A stretch of 64,000 nucleotides of DNA from Bradyrhizobium niftali (GCF_004571025.1 NZ_SPQT01000023.1:95222-159221), one strand, 5' to 3'; shown: positions 46,558 to 58,073, numbered from the stretch's first letter. The notes: generated from the letters alone by a model not told the origin. Numbers and translations are program-made.

Positions 46558-46929
46558 TCAATCTGCCTTGACGACTTCACACTCCGACAGCAGCTGAAGC
46601 CGGTCCGCATCCTTGGCTGCGGAGCTGAGCACGGCATCGAGCAGGCCGGGAAAGCGCGCCTCCATATCCTCGCGGCGCAGCCGCATGAAGCGGTTGGTGC
46701 CCGCCACGCGTGTCAGCATGAGGCCGCATTCGCGCAGCTTGGCGAAATGGTAGGCGAGGTTGGATTTGCCGGCGAGACCATTGAAGTCGCCACAGCACAG
46801 CTCGCTGCTGACACGTTCCTGCTGGGCGAGCTGGTAGACGATCGCCAACCGGATCGGATCGCTCAGGCAATCCAGGACCATCGGCAGCTCGATCTGCTCG
46901 CGGGTGGGGTGGAGGGGCGTGCGGCTCAT
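46558..46929 (-). CDS. ArsR-family transcriptional repressor of the adjacent MFS pump
   Basis: About 123 residues; winged helix with CLSDPIRLAIVYQLAQ, GKSNLAYHFAKLRECGLM as recognition helix and wing TRVAGTNRFMRL. Cys residues SELCCGD and RECG could sense a metal or oxidant. Divergent from the MFS gene; two identical inverted repeats GTTCAA-N6-TTGAAC lie between. ATG at 46929 or 46941 are both possible. Confidence 0.85.
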   Translation of the reverse strand: MSRTPLHPTREQIELPMVLDCLSDPIRLAIVYQLAQQERVSSELCCGDFNGLAGKSNLAYHFAKLRECGLMLTRVAGTNRFMRLRREDMEARFPGLLDAVLSSAAKDADRLQLLSECEVVKAD

Positions 46930-46958
46930 GGTCCGAATCATAGCGATGCGCTCGCAAT

Positions 46959-47024
46959 GTTCAATAGTTCTTGAACTGATTGACACTGAAACCGTCGCGT
47001 TCGATAGTTCAATAAACATTGAAC
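46959..47024. promoter_or_regulatory. Twin ArsR operators GTTCAA-N6-TTGAAC
   Basis: Two copies with identical 6-bp arms and 6-bp spacers, at 46959-46976 and 47007-47024, 48 bases apart, in the arsR/MFS divergent region. The right copy lies 15 bases before the MFS start. Confidence 0.7.
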
Positions 47025-47039
47025 ATAGGAAATCTTCCC

Positions 47040-48209
47040 ATGAGCGTATTCTGGCTGGCCCTGGCGGCCTTCGCGATCGGCACAGAAGGCTTTGTTATTG
47101 CAGGGCTTTTGCCTGCGATCGCCACCGACCTGTCGATTTCGGTCTCCGCCGCCGGCCAATTGGTTACCGCCTATGCCCTCACTTATGCGGTGGGCTCGCC
47201 GATCCTGGCGGTGGCGCTGAACAATATCGACCGCCGTACCGTGCTGGCTCTGGCGCTGACGACCTTCATCGCCGGAAATCTCGTGGCGATGGTGGCTTCC
47301 AGCTACGCCCTGCTTTTGGCTTCCCGGATGCTGATGGCCCTGGGCTCCGGACTGTGCATGCCGACGGCGCTCGCGGTGTCGGTCGCCGTCGCCTCGCCTG
47401 AGCGGCGGGGCCGCGCGGTGGCGCTGGTCACCTCGGGACTGACGGTTGCGACCGTGATCGGCGTCCCGCTCGGCAATCTCGTCGGGAGCCTGCTCGGCTG
47501 GCGCGCGACCTTTGCCATGGTCGCCCTGATCGGTGCCGTTGCCCTCGCCGGCCTCTTGCTGGGCCTGCCCCGCGGCCTGCCGCGCAACACCGCTTCGCTC
47601 GGCGAACGGCTGGCGGTGGCGCGTCACAGCAGTGTCCTGGTCGCGCTTCTAATCACAATTCTATGGGGGCTCGGCGGCTTCACCGTGTTCACCTATTTCG
47701 CGGTGCCGTTGCGCGGCCTCGGCTTCGATGCCTCGACGATCAGCCTTGCGCTGCTGGTGTTCGGTGGCGCGGCCGCGATCGGGAACATGCTCGGCGGCGT
47801 CCTGGCCGACCGGCTCGGCACGCTCGCCACCGCAGCGCTCGGGCTCGCGGGCATGGCGACCGCGCTGATCCTGCATTCGCTGGTCCTCAAATTGATGCCC
47901 GGACAGGCGCATTATGCCGTGCTGGGCACGATCTTCCTGTGGGGCATTTCGGGCTGGGCGTTCTATCCGGCCCAGATCGCCAGCATCATCCGGATCGAGC
48001 CGCAGGCCTCGATGATCGCGCTCTCGCTCAACGCCTCTTCGATGTATCTGGGCTTCGCCATCGGCGGCGCCTTGGGAGGCGCGGTGCTGGCCACCCTCTC
48101 GCCAAACGACCTCGGCTGGATCGGCGGAACGAGCGTTGCGGCCTCGCTTCTGGTGCACCTCGCCCGTGGCTGGCAGGCACGGCCAAAACCGGTCAAAATT
48201 GCCGGTTGA
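47040..48209 (+). CDS. MFS drug-efflux-type transporter (DHA1 family)
   Basis: 389 residues with 12 helices. The AraJ/PbuE-like start WLALAAFAIGTEGFVIAGLLPAIA and the motif A-like loop LNNIDRRTVLAL fit the DHA1 group of proton-driven exporters of drugs, sugars or purines. AGGAAA precedes the ATG at 47040. Divergent from an ArsR repressor whose operator overlaps its promoter, so the pump is probably induced by the ligand of ArsR. Confidence 0.88.
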   Translation: MSVFWLALAAFAIGTEGFVIAGLLPAIATDLSISVSAAGQLVTAYALTYAVGSPILAVALNNIDRRTVLALALTTFIAGNLVAMVASSYALLLASRMLMALGSGLCMPTALAVSVAVASPERRGRAVALVTSGLTVATVIGVPLGNLVGSLLGWRATFAMVALIGAVALAGLLLGLPRGLPRNTASLGERLAVARHSSVLVALLITILWGLGGFTVFTYFAVPLRGLGFDASTISLALLVFGGAAAIGNMLGGVLADRLGTLATAALGLAGMATALILHSLVLKLMPGQAHYAVLGTIFLWGISGWAFYPAQIASIIRIEPQASMIALSLNASSMYLGFAIGGALGGAVLATLSPNDLGWIGGTSVAASLLVHLARGWQARPKPVKIAG

Positions 48210-48215
48210 TGGGTG

Positions 48216-48324
48216 TTTTTCGGGGTTTCGCCGCCCCGAAAACTGGTCTAAGACCCACCCGCGCGCGAGGGAGACCACCGCGCTCTCGGCCACAGGGACG
48301 CGCAGCCGCGCGCCCTTTTTTTGT
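48216..48324 (+). promoter_or_regulatory. Two hairpins between the MFS gene and carB
   Basis: The first, TTTTCGGGG...CCCCGAAAA (48219-48243), may terminate the MFS transcript. The second, CGCGC-AGCC-GCGCG followed by CCC and seven T (about 48299-48322), looks like a terminator 28 bases before the carB start. Confidence 0.4.
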
Positions 48325-48351
48325 GCCCAAATCCGACTTCGGCGAGAGTTG

Positions 48352-51816
<3,465 letters not shown>

Positions 51817-52045
51817 TCGCGAGTGGAAGGCAAGGCCTTGAGAGGTTAAGCCTTCCGCTAAGTGATTGGCAGTCAAGCCACAATGGCCGCAGGAACTGTC
51901 CGGCCATATGGTTGTTCTGTTCCGGCGCCAAGCCCATATCTGTCGACGTCCGGCGGCTCATGTACCGAGCCCCGGAAATACCGACGAATCAAGGTTGGGC
52001 GCCCATTCGCGTTCTGGGGCGCACGATCGAAGGACGAGAGAGAAG

Positions 52046-52519
52046 ATGGAAAAGGTTCCGATGACTTCGGCCGGGTTTGCCGCGCTCGGGGAAGAATTGA
52101 AGAAGCGCCAGTCCGAGGACCGTCCGCGCATCATCGAGCATATCGCGGAGGCGCGCTCGCACGGAGACCTGTCGGAAAACGCGGAATATCACGCCGCGAA
52201 GGAAGAGCAGTCCCACAATGAGGGCCGCATCGCGGAGCTCGAGGACAAGCTCGCGCGCGCCGACATCATCGACATCTCGAAACTGTCTGGCGACACCATC
52301 AAGTTCGGCGCCACCGTGACCCTGGTCGACGAGGACACCGAGAAGAAGACGGTGTGGCAGATCGTCGGCGAGGTCGAGGCCGACGCCAAGAAGGGCCGCA
52401 TCTCCATCACCTCGCCGCTCGCGCGCGCGCTGATCGGCAAGAAGAAGGGTTCGACCGTCGAGGTCAACGCACCCGGCGGCGCCAAGGCGTACGAGATCAC
52501 CAAGGTGGAGTGGCGGTAA
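52046..52519 (+). CDS. greA: Transcription elongation factor GreA
   Basis: 157 residues: N-terminal coiled coil with the acidic tip (HGDLSENAEYHAAKEEQSHNEGRI) that enters the polymerase secondary channel to stimulate RNA cleavage, and the C-terminal FKBP-like domain (SPLARALIGKKKGSTVEVNAPGG). The ATG at 52046 is preceded by AGAGAGAAG; the longer frame is discarded. A strong terminator follows. Confidence 0.95.
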   Translation: MEKVPMTSAGFAALGEELKKRQSEDRPRIIEHIAEARSHGDLSENAEYHAAKEEQSHNEGRIAELEDKLARADIIDISKLSGDTIKFGATVTLVDEDTEKKTVWQIVGEVEADAKKGRISITSPLARALIGKKKGSTVEVNAPGGAKAYEITKVEWR

Positions 52520-52550
52520 GGATTTGCCGCTGCGCGTCATGATGTTTTGA

Positions 52551-52578
52551 AAAGGCCGCGCTTGGCGCGGCCTTTTTG
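52551..52578 (+). terminator. Intrinsic terminator after greA
   Basis: GGCCGCGC-TTG-GCGCGGCC, an 8-bp stem with flanking AAA and TTTTT. Confidence 0.92.
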
Positions 52579-52625
52579 TTTCTGCGTATTGCTCGGAATG
52601 TGAGGGACTTGCGGCCTCACCCGTC

Positions 52626-52703
52626 GTCATTGCGAGCGCAGCGAAGCAATCCAGAATCTTTCCGCGGAGACAGTCTGGATTGCTTCGCTACGCTCGCAAT
52701 GAC
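52626..52703. repeat. Palindromic repeat (GTCATTGCGAG type)
   Basis: Arms GTCATTGCGAGCG / CGCTCGCAATGAC, inner GAAGCAATCCAGA / TCTGGATTGCTTC. Sister of 24795. Confidence 0.85.
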
Positions 52704-52726
52704 GGAGCGTGGCAACAGCATCCGTC

Positions 52727-52875
52727 TCTCTCGTGTCCCGGACGCGCTGCAACGCCCTTAGCGTTGCTGCGCAGAGCCGGGACCCAGAAAGCAACTCGGT
52801 CAATCGCGGTGAGATGGGCCCCGGCTCTGCAGCGCACCGCTAAAGGAGCGCTGCGCTGCGTCCGGGGCACGAGAG
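52727..52875. repeat. Palindromic repeat (CTCTCGTGTCCCGG type)
   Basis: Arms CTCTCGTGTCCCGGACGC / GCGTCCGGGGCACGAGAG, inner CAGAGCCGGGACCC / GGGCCCCGGCTCTG. Sister of 44112. It directly follows the repeat at 52626. Confidence 0.85.
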
Positions 52876-52882
52876 CGGCGCC

Positions 52883-53362
52883 CTACCGCCGCCCCTTCAC
52901 GTCCAGCGGCACGGCCGCCTCGTATTTCGAATTGTGCAGCACCAGCGACGTCCGCACGTTGCGGACATGGGGCGCGGCGGTCAGGTGCGTGACGAAATCC
53001 TGGAAGGTCGCCATGTCAGGCGCGACGCATTTCAGGATGAAATCGACCTCGCCGGACAGCATCCAGCATTCCCGCACCAGCGGCTCGGCGCGGACGAACT
53101 CCTCGAAGGCGCGCAAATCCGCCTCGGCCTGGCTGGACAGGTGCACGGCGGCAAACACCGTGACGTCGAAACCGAGCTTTCGCGCATCCAGCAGCCCGCG
53201 ATAGCCGTGGATATAGCCCTCCTCCTCGAGCGCCCGGACCCGGCGCAGGCAGGGCGGTGGCGAAATGCCCACCCGCTTGGCGAGCTCAACATTCGTGATT
53301 CGACCGTCGGCCTGAATCTCGGTGAGAATTTTCAGGTCGATCTCGTCTAGGTTCCGCGACAC
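52883..53362 (-). CDS. Lrp/AsnC-family transcriptional regulator
   Basis: 159 residues; N-terminal HTH (DLKILTEIQADGRITNVELAKRVGIS...CLRRVRALEEEGYI) and C-terminal RAM/AsnC ligand-binding domain. GTG at 53362 is the preferred start because AGGAG precedes it at ten bases; an upstream ATG at 53437 has none. The divergent neighbour is trxB. It probably controls itself and amino-acid-linked genes by binding an amino acid. Confidence 0.88.
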   Translation of the reverse strand: MSRNLDEIDLKILTEIQADGRITNVELAKRVGISPPPCLRRVRALEEEGYIHGYRGLLDARKLGFDVTVFAAVHLSSQAEADLRAFEEFVRAEPLVRECWMLSGEVDFILKCVAPDMATFQDFVTHLTAAPHVRNVRTSLVLHNSKYEAAVPLDVKGRR

Positions 53363-53435
53363 GTGATTGGAACTCCTGGCCTTTGCGGCGGTATCGGGTG
53401 GGTCTGTCGCAATCCTCATAGCCCAGTCCGCACCC

Positions 53436-53467
53436 ATTGCGCAATTTTATTGCGCGTGCAGCGCAAT
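53436..53467. promoter_or_regulatory. Candidate Lrp operator array
   Basis: ATTGCGCAAT (53436-53445), a 10-bp palindrome, is followed by ATTGCGC-GTGCA-GCGCAAT (53449-53467), a perfect 19-bp inverted repeat. All half-sites read ATTGCGC, as expected for an Lrp-type regulator, upstream of lrp and trxB. Confidence 0.45.
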
Positions 53468-53629
53468 CGACTTTTGTTCCTTGTTGGAAAAATCCGCCGA
53501 CAGGGAATGCAATTCTTGCATAGCTCACCAGAACGCTTAGATTAGCTCTGATATTTCAGCGCTTCCGCGAGGCCTCCTGGCTCCTTCCGCGCCCGCGCTG
53601 CAAATCCCCCGTGAAAGGCGTCCATCGAA

Positions 53630-54595
53630 ATGTCCGCTCCTGTTCATGCAAAGGTCGTGATTGTTGGCTCTGGCCCCGCGGGCTACACGGCGGCGATCTA
53701 CGCCGCGCGCGCGATGCTCGAGCCGATCCTGATCCAGGGCATCCAGCCGGGCGGCCAGCTCACCATCACCACCGACGTCGAGAATTATCCGGGCTTCGCC
53801 GACGTGATCCAGGGCCCCTGGCTGATGGAGCAGATGGAGAAGCAGGCAGTCCAGGTCGGCACCAAGATCGTCACCGACCTCGTGATCAAGCTGGAGACCG
53901 GGCGACGTCCGTTCCGCCTCACCTGCGACAGCGGCGACGTCTATCTCGCCGAAACCGTGATCCTCGCCACGGGCGCGCAAGCGCGCTGGCTCGGGCTTCC
54001 GTCCGAAGGGAAATTCCAGGGCGGCGGCGTCTCGGCCTGCGCCACCTGCGACGGCTTCTTCTACCGCGGCAAGGAAGTGATCGTGGTCGGCGGCGGCAAT
54101 ACCGCGGTCGAGGAAGCGCTGTTCCTCACCAACCATGCCTCGCAGGTCACCATCGTGCATCGTCGCGACCACTTCCGCGCCGAGCGCATCCTGCAGGAGC
54201 GTCTGTTCAAGCACCCGAAGATCAAGGTGGTCTGGGACTCAGCCGTCGACGAGATCTGCGGCACCGAGAACCCGAACAAGGTCACCCATGTCCGCCTCAA
54301 GAACGTCAGGACCGGCGCGCTCACCGAGCTGAAGGCCGACGGCATCTTCGTCGCCATCGGCCACGCCCCGGCGACCGAGCTCGTGAAGGACCAGGTCAAG
54401 CTCAAACCGTCGGGCTATGTCGAGGTCGCCCCGAACTCGACCGCCACCTCGGTGCCCGGACTGTTCGCCGCCGGCGACGTCGCCGACGAGACTTATCGCC
54501 AGGCCGTGACGGCCGCAGGCCTCGGCTGCATGGCAGCGCTCGAGGCCGAACGTTTCTTGGCCCTGCGCGCCAGCGAGCGCGCTGCAGCGGAATAA
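53630..54595 (+). CDS. trxB: Thioredoxin reductase
   Basis: 321 residues. FAD motif VVIVGSGPAGYTAAIYAARA, redox-active CATC at C137/C140, NADPH motif VIVVGGGNTAVEEALFL, and C-terminal FAD segment GLFAAGDVAD. It reduces thioredoxin with NADPH in the cytoplasm. LysR follows after five bases, so the two are one operon; lrp is divergent. Confidence 0.95.
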   Translation: MSAPVHAKVVIVGSGPAGYTAAIYAARAMLEPILIQGIQPGGQLTITTDVENYPGFADVIQGPWLMEQMEKQAVQVGTKIVTDLVIKLETGRRPFRLTCDSGDVYLAETVILATGAQARWLGLPSEGKFQGGGVSACATCDGFFYRGKEVIVVGGGNTAVEEALFLTNHASQVTIVHRRDHFRAERILQERLFKHPKIKVVWDSAVDEICGTENPNKVTHVRLKNVRTGALTELKADGIFVAIGHAPATELVKDQVKLKPSGYVEVAPNSTATSVPGLFAAGDVADETYRQAVTAAGLGCMAALEAERFLALRASERAAAE

Positions 54596-54600
54596 AGATC

Positions 54601-55524
54601 ATGCCTCGATCACGCGACGGATTTACGGATATGGACTGGGACAAGCTGAAGGTGTTTCACGCGGCGGCTGAAGCGGGCAGCTTCACGCATGCGGGCGAGC
54701 AGCTCGGCCTGTCGCAATCGGCGGTCTCGCGCCAGGTCTCGGCGCTGGAGCAGGAGCTCTCGGTCTCGCTGTTCCACCGCCACGCCCGCGGCCTGATCCT
54801 CACCGAGCAGGGCGACCTCCTGTTCCGCACCGCGCATGACGTGTTCATGCAGCTCCAGGCGGCACGCGCCAAACTGACCGACAGCCGCGAGCGGCCGAGC
54901 GGCGATCTCAAGATCACCACCACGCCCGGCGTCGGCATCAACTGGCTGATCCCGCGGCTCGGCGAATTCACCGCGCTCTATCCGGAGATCCGGATCTCGC
55001 TGATCGTCACCGACGAGGAGCTCGACCTGTCGATGCGCGAGGCGGACGTCGCGATCCGCACCCGCAAGCCGACGCAGCCGGATCTCATCCAGCGCAAGCT
55101 GTTCGCGATGGGCTTCCACGCCTATTGCTCGCCTGACTACATCAAGCGGTTCGGCACACCGCGCACGCTGGAGGAGCTCGACTCCCACCGCATCATCACG
55201 CTCTCGGACGGCAACTTCGCGCCGCATCTTCAGAACCGCAACTGGCTGGTCGAAGCCGGCCGCAACGGCTCGGGTCCGCGCGAGGCCTATTTCAGGGTGA
55301 ACAACATCCTCGGCCTGGTGCGCGCCTGTCAGCAGGGCCTCGGCATCGCCGCGCTGCCGGACTATCTGATCGAAGAGCAGAGCCGTCTCGTGCAACTGTT
55401 CGGCGAATCGGATTCGATCCAGCTCGATACGTATTTCGTCTATCCCGAGGAGTTGAAGACGGTCGCGCGCGTGCAGGTGTTCCGCGACTTCGTGGTGAGC
55501 AAGGCGCAGCGCTGGCCGTCCTGA
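54601..55524 (+). CDS. LysR-family transcriptional regulator
   Basis: 307 residues (297 if ATG 54631 is used): N-terminal HTH (DKLKVFHAAAEAGSFTHAGEQLGLSQSAVSRQVSALE) and a periplasmic-binding-type effector domain. Located directly behind trxB, a pair seen in many Rhizobiales. Effector not known. A candidate sRNA follows. Confidence 0.9.
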   Translation: MPRSRDGFTDMDWDKLKVFHAAAEAGSFTHAGEQLGLSQSAVSRQVSALEQELSVSLFHRHARGLILTEQGDLLFRTAHDVFMQLQAARAKLTDSRERPSGDLKITTTPGVGINWLIPRLGEFTALYPEIRISLIVTDEELDLSMREADVAIRTRKPTQPDLIQRKLFAMGFHAYCSPDYIKRFGTPRTLEELDSHRIITLSDGNFAPHLQNRNWLVEAGRNGSGPREAYFRVNNILGLVRACQQGLGIAALPDYLIEEQSRLVQLFGESDSIQLDTYFVYPEELKTVARVQVFRDFVVSKAQRWPS

Positions 55525-55555
55525 TTTCCGCATGTCTGACATGCGGCCTCGGCTG

Positions 55556-55585
55556 TTGCTGCATGGCGTTGGGCAAGCTCATAAT
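55556..55585 (+). promoter_or_regulatory. Promoter for candidate sRNA
   Basis: TTGCTG at 55556-55561, 18-base spacer, CATAAT at 55580-55585, 32 bases after the lysR stop. Confidence 0.4.
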
Positions 55586-55591
55586 GTTTGC

Positions 55592-55728
55592 ACGCTGAGC
55601 CTTCGCGTTGCGCATTTGTCCCCCTCCTCCAGTGGCGCGGGAGTTCAGTAATCCCTCTTGGAAGGTGATTGTGTCGGCCTCACGTGGCCAATACCTTAAG
55701 CCGGGCTCGTTCGAGCCCGGCTTTTTTT
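55592..55728 (+). ncRNA. Candidate small RNA of about 137 nt
   Basis: Promoter upstream and a very strong terminator downstream; no ORF with an SD inside. The RNA contains a C-rich run GUCCCCCUCCUCC followed by GGCGCGGGAG, which could expose an anti-Shine-Dalgarno (CCUCC) motif seen in rhizobial regulatory RNAs. It could also be the lysR 3' end. Confidence 0.4.
55698..55728 (+). terminator. Strong intrinsic terminator
   Basis: AAGCCGGGCTCG-TT-CGAGCCCGGCTT forms a 12-bp stem, then seven T. Confidence 0.92.
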
Positions 55729-55760
55729 CTGTCCAATTCGGTATTCGCCTTCCGCGTGTA

Positions 55761-55800
55761 TTGACAGTTCCACGTATCGCCCGCATCATTTGCAAATGAT
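55761..55800 (+). promoter_or_regulatory. Promoter with 16-bp palindromic operator before the DapA-family gene
   Basis: TTGACA (55761-55766), 17-base spacer, CATCAT (55784-55789). A perfect palindrome ATCATTTGCAAATGAT (55785-55800) covers the -10 box and the expected start point. Confidence 0.55.
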
Positions 55801-55825
55801 CACGAAGTCGTGCGCAATCGTCTCG

Positions 55826-55849
55826 AAAAAAGGCCCCCGCCCGGGGACC
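55826..55849 (-). terminator. Minus-strand intrinsic terminator in the DapA leader
   Basis: Read on the minus strand, GGTCCCC-GGGC-GGGGGCC followed by six T. What it terminates is not clear. Confidence 0.5.
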
Positions 55850-55899
55850 TCGGATTTTTGCGCGCGCTAACTACGCTTCGTCATTGCAGCAAATCCCGA

Positions 55900-55927
55900 A
55901 AACCCCGCCACCTGGACGGGGTTTTTT
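55900..55927 (+). terminator. Intrinsic terminator in the leader of the DapA-family gene
   Basis: AACCCCG...CGGGGTT with a 9-base loop and six T, about 46 bases before the gene start and about 100 bases after the operator promoter. Either it ends a short RNA or it is an attenuator. Confidence 0.55.
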
Positions 55928-55973
55928 CATGTGCCCTCCGTCTCAGGATTTTTCCCGAGAAGGAGAACTGGAC

Positions 55974-56882
55974 ATGACCGACCTGCGAACGCATCTGCAC
56001 GGACTCTGGCTGCCGCTGGTGACGCCGTTTCAGGGCGGCAAGCTCGACGAGACGTCGCTGCGGCGGCTGACGCGGCATTACAGCGGACAGGCCGTCGACG
56101 GCTTCATTCTGGGGGCGACCTCGGGCGAAGGCATGACGCTGCGGGACGCCGAGCTCGAACGCCTCGTCGCCATCGTGCGCGACGAGATGGCGGCCGGCGG
56201 CCGCACCATCCCAATCTGTCTGGGCTTATCGGGCGCGGACACCTCGCGGCTGAAGGAGCGCCTCGATGAAACCGCGGACTGGCCGATCGAGGGATATTTG
56301 ATCGCGAGCCCCTATTACGTGCGGCCGTCGCAACGCGGGCTCCTGGCGCATTTCGAAGCACTCGCCGATCACGCCGCCTGGCCGCTCGCGCTCTACAACA
56401 TCCCCTATCGCTGCGCGGTCAACATCACCAACCAGACCATGCTGCGGCTCGCCGAGCATCCCAACATCGTCGGCCTGAAGGATTGCGGCGCCAGCCGCGA
56501 GCAGTCGATCGCGCTGCTGCGCGACCGGCCCGAGGGATTTCGCGTGCTCACCGGCGAGGACGCGAACTACCTCGAAGCGCTCGTCGACGGTGCCGACGGC
56601 GGCATCGTGCTCTCGGCCCATGTCGAGACCGCGACGTTCGCGGCCGTGTATGCCGAGCTGAAGCGCGGCAACCATGACGCGGCGCAGGCGCGCTGGCAGG
56701 AGGTCGCCGAGCTGACGCGCCTGTTGTTCACCGAGCCGAGCCCCGCGCCGGCCAAGCACTGGCTGTGGCGCAGCGGCCTGATCGACAGCCCCGAAGTGCG
56801 CCTGCCGATGGTGGAAGTGAGCAGCGAGCTCGCCGCCACGATCGACCGCGAGATCGAGCGACGGATGAAAGTCGCGGCGTAG
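55974..56882 (+). CDS. Dihydrodipicolinate synthase/N-acetylneuraminate lyase family protein
   Basis: 302 residues of the DapA superfamily (TIM barrel). Schiff-base Lys169 in GLKDCGAS and Tyr141 in YNIPYRC correspond to K161 and Y133 of E. coli DapA; the GTTGE loop reads GATSGEG. smpB, the usual neighbour of true dapA, is absent, so this could be a DapA paralogue acting on another keto acid. GAGAAGGAGA precedes the ATG. Confidence 0.88.
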   Translation: MTDLRTHLHGLWLPLVTPFQGGKLDETSLRRLTRHYSGQAVDGFILGATSGEGMTLRDAELERLVAIVRDEMAAGGRTIPICLGLSGADTSRLKERLDETADWPIEGYLIASPYYVRPSQRGLLAHFEALADHAAWPLALYNIPYRCAVNITNQTMLRLAEHPNIVGLKDCGASREQSIALLRDRPEGFRVLTGEDANYLEALVDGADGGIVLSAHVETATFAAVYAELKRGNHDAAQARWQEVAELTRLLFTEPSPAPAKHWLWRSGLIDSPEVRLPMVEVSSELAATIDREIERRMKVAA

Positions 56883-56989
56883 CACCACCCTCTTCACCTC
56901 ACCCGCATGTGGCCTTGCGAACGAACCGGTTGGCTCCGGTTCGAACGGCCGCGTGCTGCCCGACGAAAGCCTCCTCCGGACATCAACCG

Positions 56990-57184
56990 ATGCGAATTCA
57001 CCGATCGCTGTGCGCCCTCAAGGCCCTGTGGCAACACCTGACATCCGTAAAGGGTTACAGATGGGCCGGCAAATATCCGGCGTCGCCCTGGCTGCGCCGC
57101 GACATCGGCCTGTGCGAGGAGGTCGTGATGTGGGAGTGGAATTGGAGCGACGAGATCAGGCGCAAATATAGCGGATGGGTTTAG
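56990..57184 (+). CDS. Small hypothetical protein, 64 residues
   Basis: Basic/aromatic, with SPWLRRDIGLCEE in the middle, a faint resemblance to the LRDIGL core of DUF1127, and a Trp-rich end (MWEWNWSDEIRRKYSGWV). Support: reading frame ends cleanly and the composition is protein-like. RBS weak. Confidence 0.4.
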   Translation: MRIHRSLCALKALWQHLTSVKGYRWAGKYPASPWLRRDIGLCEEVVMWEWNWSDEIRRKYSGWV

Positions 57185-57257
57185 CGCGGCTCTCCTCCCG
57201 TCCCCTGGAGGGCGGGGCGATCGCATTTGATTGCTTGGCGGGGGCCTGAGCGCGCGC

Positions 57258-57385
57258 CTCGTCCTTCGAGACGACCGCTTCCAGCGGTCTCCTCAGGATG
57301 AGGCTAAGCGGCATCTTCGAAATTGCGGCCGCACACTCCGTCCTCATCCTGAGGGCCCGCCGAAGGCGGGCGTCTCGAAGGATGG
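57258..57385. repeat. Palindromic repeat (TCGTCCTTCGAGACG type)
   Basis: Arms GTCCTTCGAGACG / CGTCTCGAAGGATG, inner CTCCTCAGGATGAGG / CCTCATCCTGAGG. The inner unit in 23592-23681 is a relative. Confidence 0.75.
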
Positions 57386-57542
57386 GCCGCGGAGCAGCGG
57401 CCTTAAATGCGATTGCCCTGCCCTGGTAAGAACCTCGTGGTTAACCGCGCCCCAATCGCCTTCGCATCCGCCGCATGGCGCATCCACGTCTCGTTTACGC
57501 TCTCGCACCTATCGTTTTTCTCCAAAGCCTTCCAAAGGGGGA

Positions 57543-57698
57543 ATGACCATGGGACATCGCAGCCGGCCTACGGCCGCACAGCAATTCGCACCCGCCGATC
57601 TTTTGCGGGGAATCCTGGTGGTTTCGTCGTTCGGGTTCTGGGCGGTGATGCTCGGCCTGATGCCGGTGCTGCTGTTTCGGGTCTGGCTCGTCGGCTGA
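57543..57698 (+). CDS. Single-pass small membrane protein, 51 residues
   Basis: MTMGHRSRPTAAQQFAPAD is cytosolic-like, then one helix (GILVVSSFGFWAVMLGLMPVLLF). AAAGGGGG stands right before ATG. Not recognised; similar small membrane proteins are common in this group. Confidence 0.6.
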   Translation: MTMGHRSRPTAAQQFAPADLLRGILVVSSFGFWAVMLGLMPVLLFRVWLVG

Positions 57699-57791
57699 CG
57701 CGGGCCCGCGCGGATGGTTAAACGGAGGTCACAAATGCGCTCAAAATGCGAGCGGCGCTGCAAGCCGGAATATTAAAACATCTCGCTTAGC

Positions 57792-57992
57792 GTGACGTCC
57801 ATAAGCGAAGAAATCGCGGGGGCGTTTGTGAATAGTCAGAATGAAATGGCGTCGCATTACGGCGCCGGACAGCAGAGCTTTACCACCGAGCAGAGCTTTA
57901 CCACCGGGGACATTCTCTGGGCCGTCGGCATCTGGTCGGTGATCCTGACGCTGTCGCCGGTCATCGTGTTCTACATGCTGATGGTGGCGTAG
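57792..57992 (+). CDS. Small single-pass membrane protein with tandem-duplicated hexapeptide
   Basis: 48-66 residues depending on the start (GTG 57792, GTG 57828 with GGGGG before it, or ATG 57846). QSFTTE/QSFTTG comes from a perfect 18-bp tandem repeat (57871-57906). One helix at the end (VGIWSVILTLSPVIVFYMLMVA). Confidence 0.55.
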   Translation: MTSISEEIAGAFVNSQNEMASHYGAGQQSFTTEQSFTTGDILWAVGIWSVILTLSPVIVFYMLMVA

Positions 57993-58021
57993 AGCGCAGA
58001 GCATCGTCATCCCCAAAACGC

Positions 58022-58047
58022 AAAACGCGCGGACATCCACGCGTTTT
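58022..58047. terminator. Bidirectional terminator between small membrane gene and parA
   Basis: AAAACGCG...CGCGTTTT, 8-bp stem with 10-base loop, between two convergent stops. Confidence 0.6.
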
Positions 58048-58073
58048 CCGTCCGGGGAATGATTTATGAAAAA

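Noticed and set aside
51866..52045. Upstream extension of greA
   Set aside because: No homology to GreA before MEKVPMTSAG, and GreA is normally about 157 residues.
53611..54600. N-terminal extension of the LysR gene through trxB
   Set aside because: Frame runs antiparallel in meaning through trxB; the real start is the ATG at 54601 after the trxB stop.
55760..55973. Lysine riboswitch before the DapA-family gene
   Set aside because: No conserved lysine-aptamer elements visible, and such riboswitches are not expected in this lineage.
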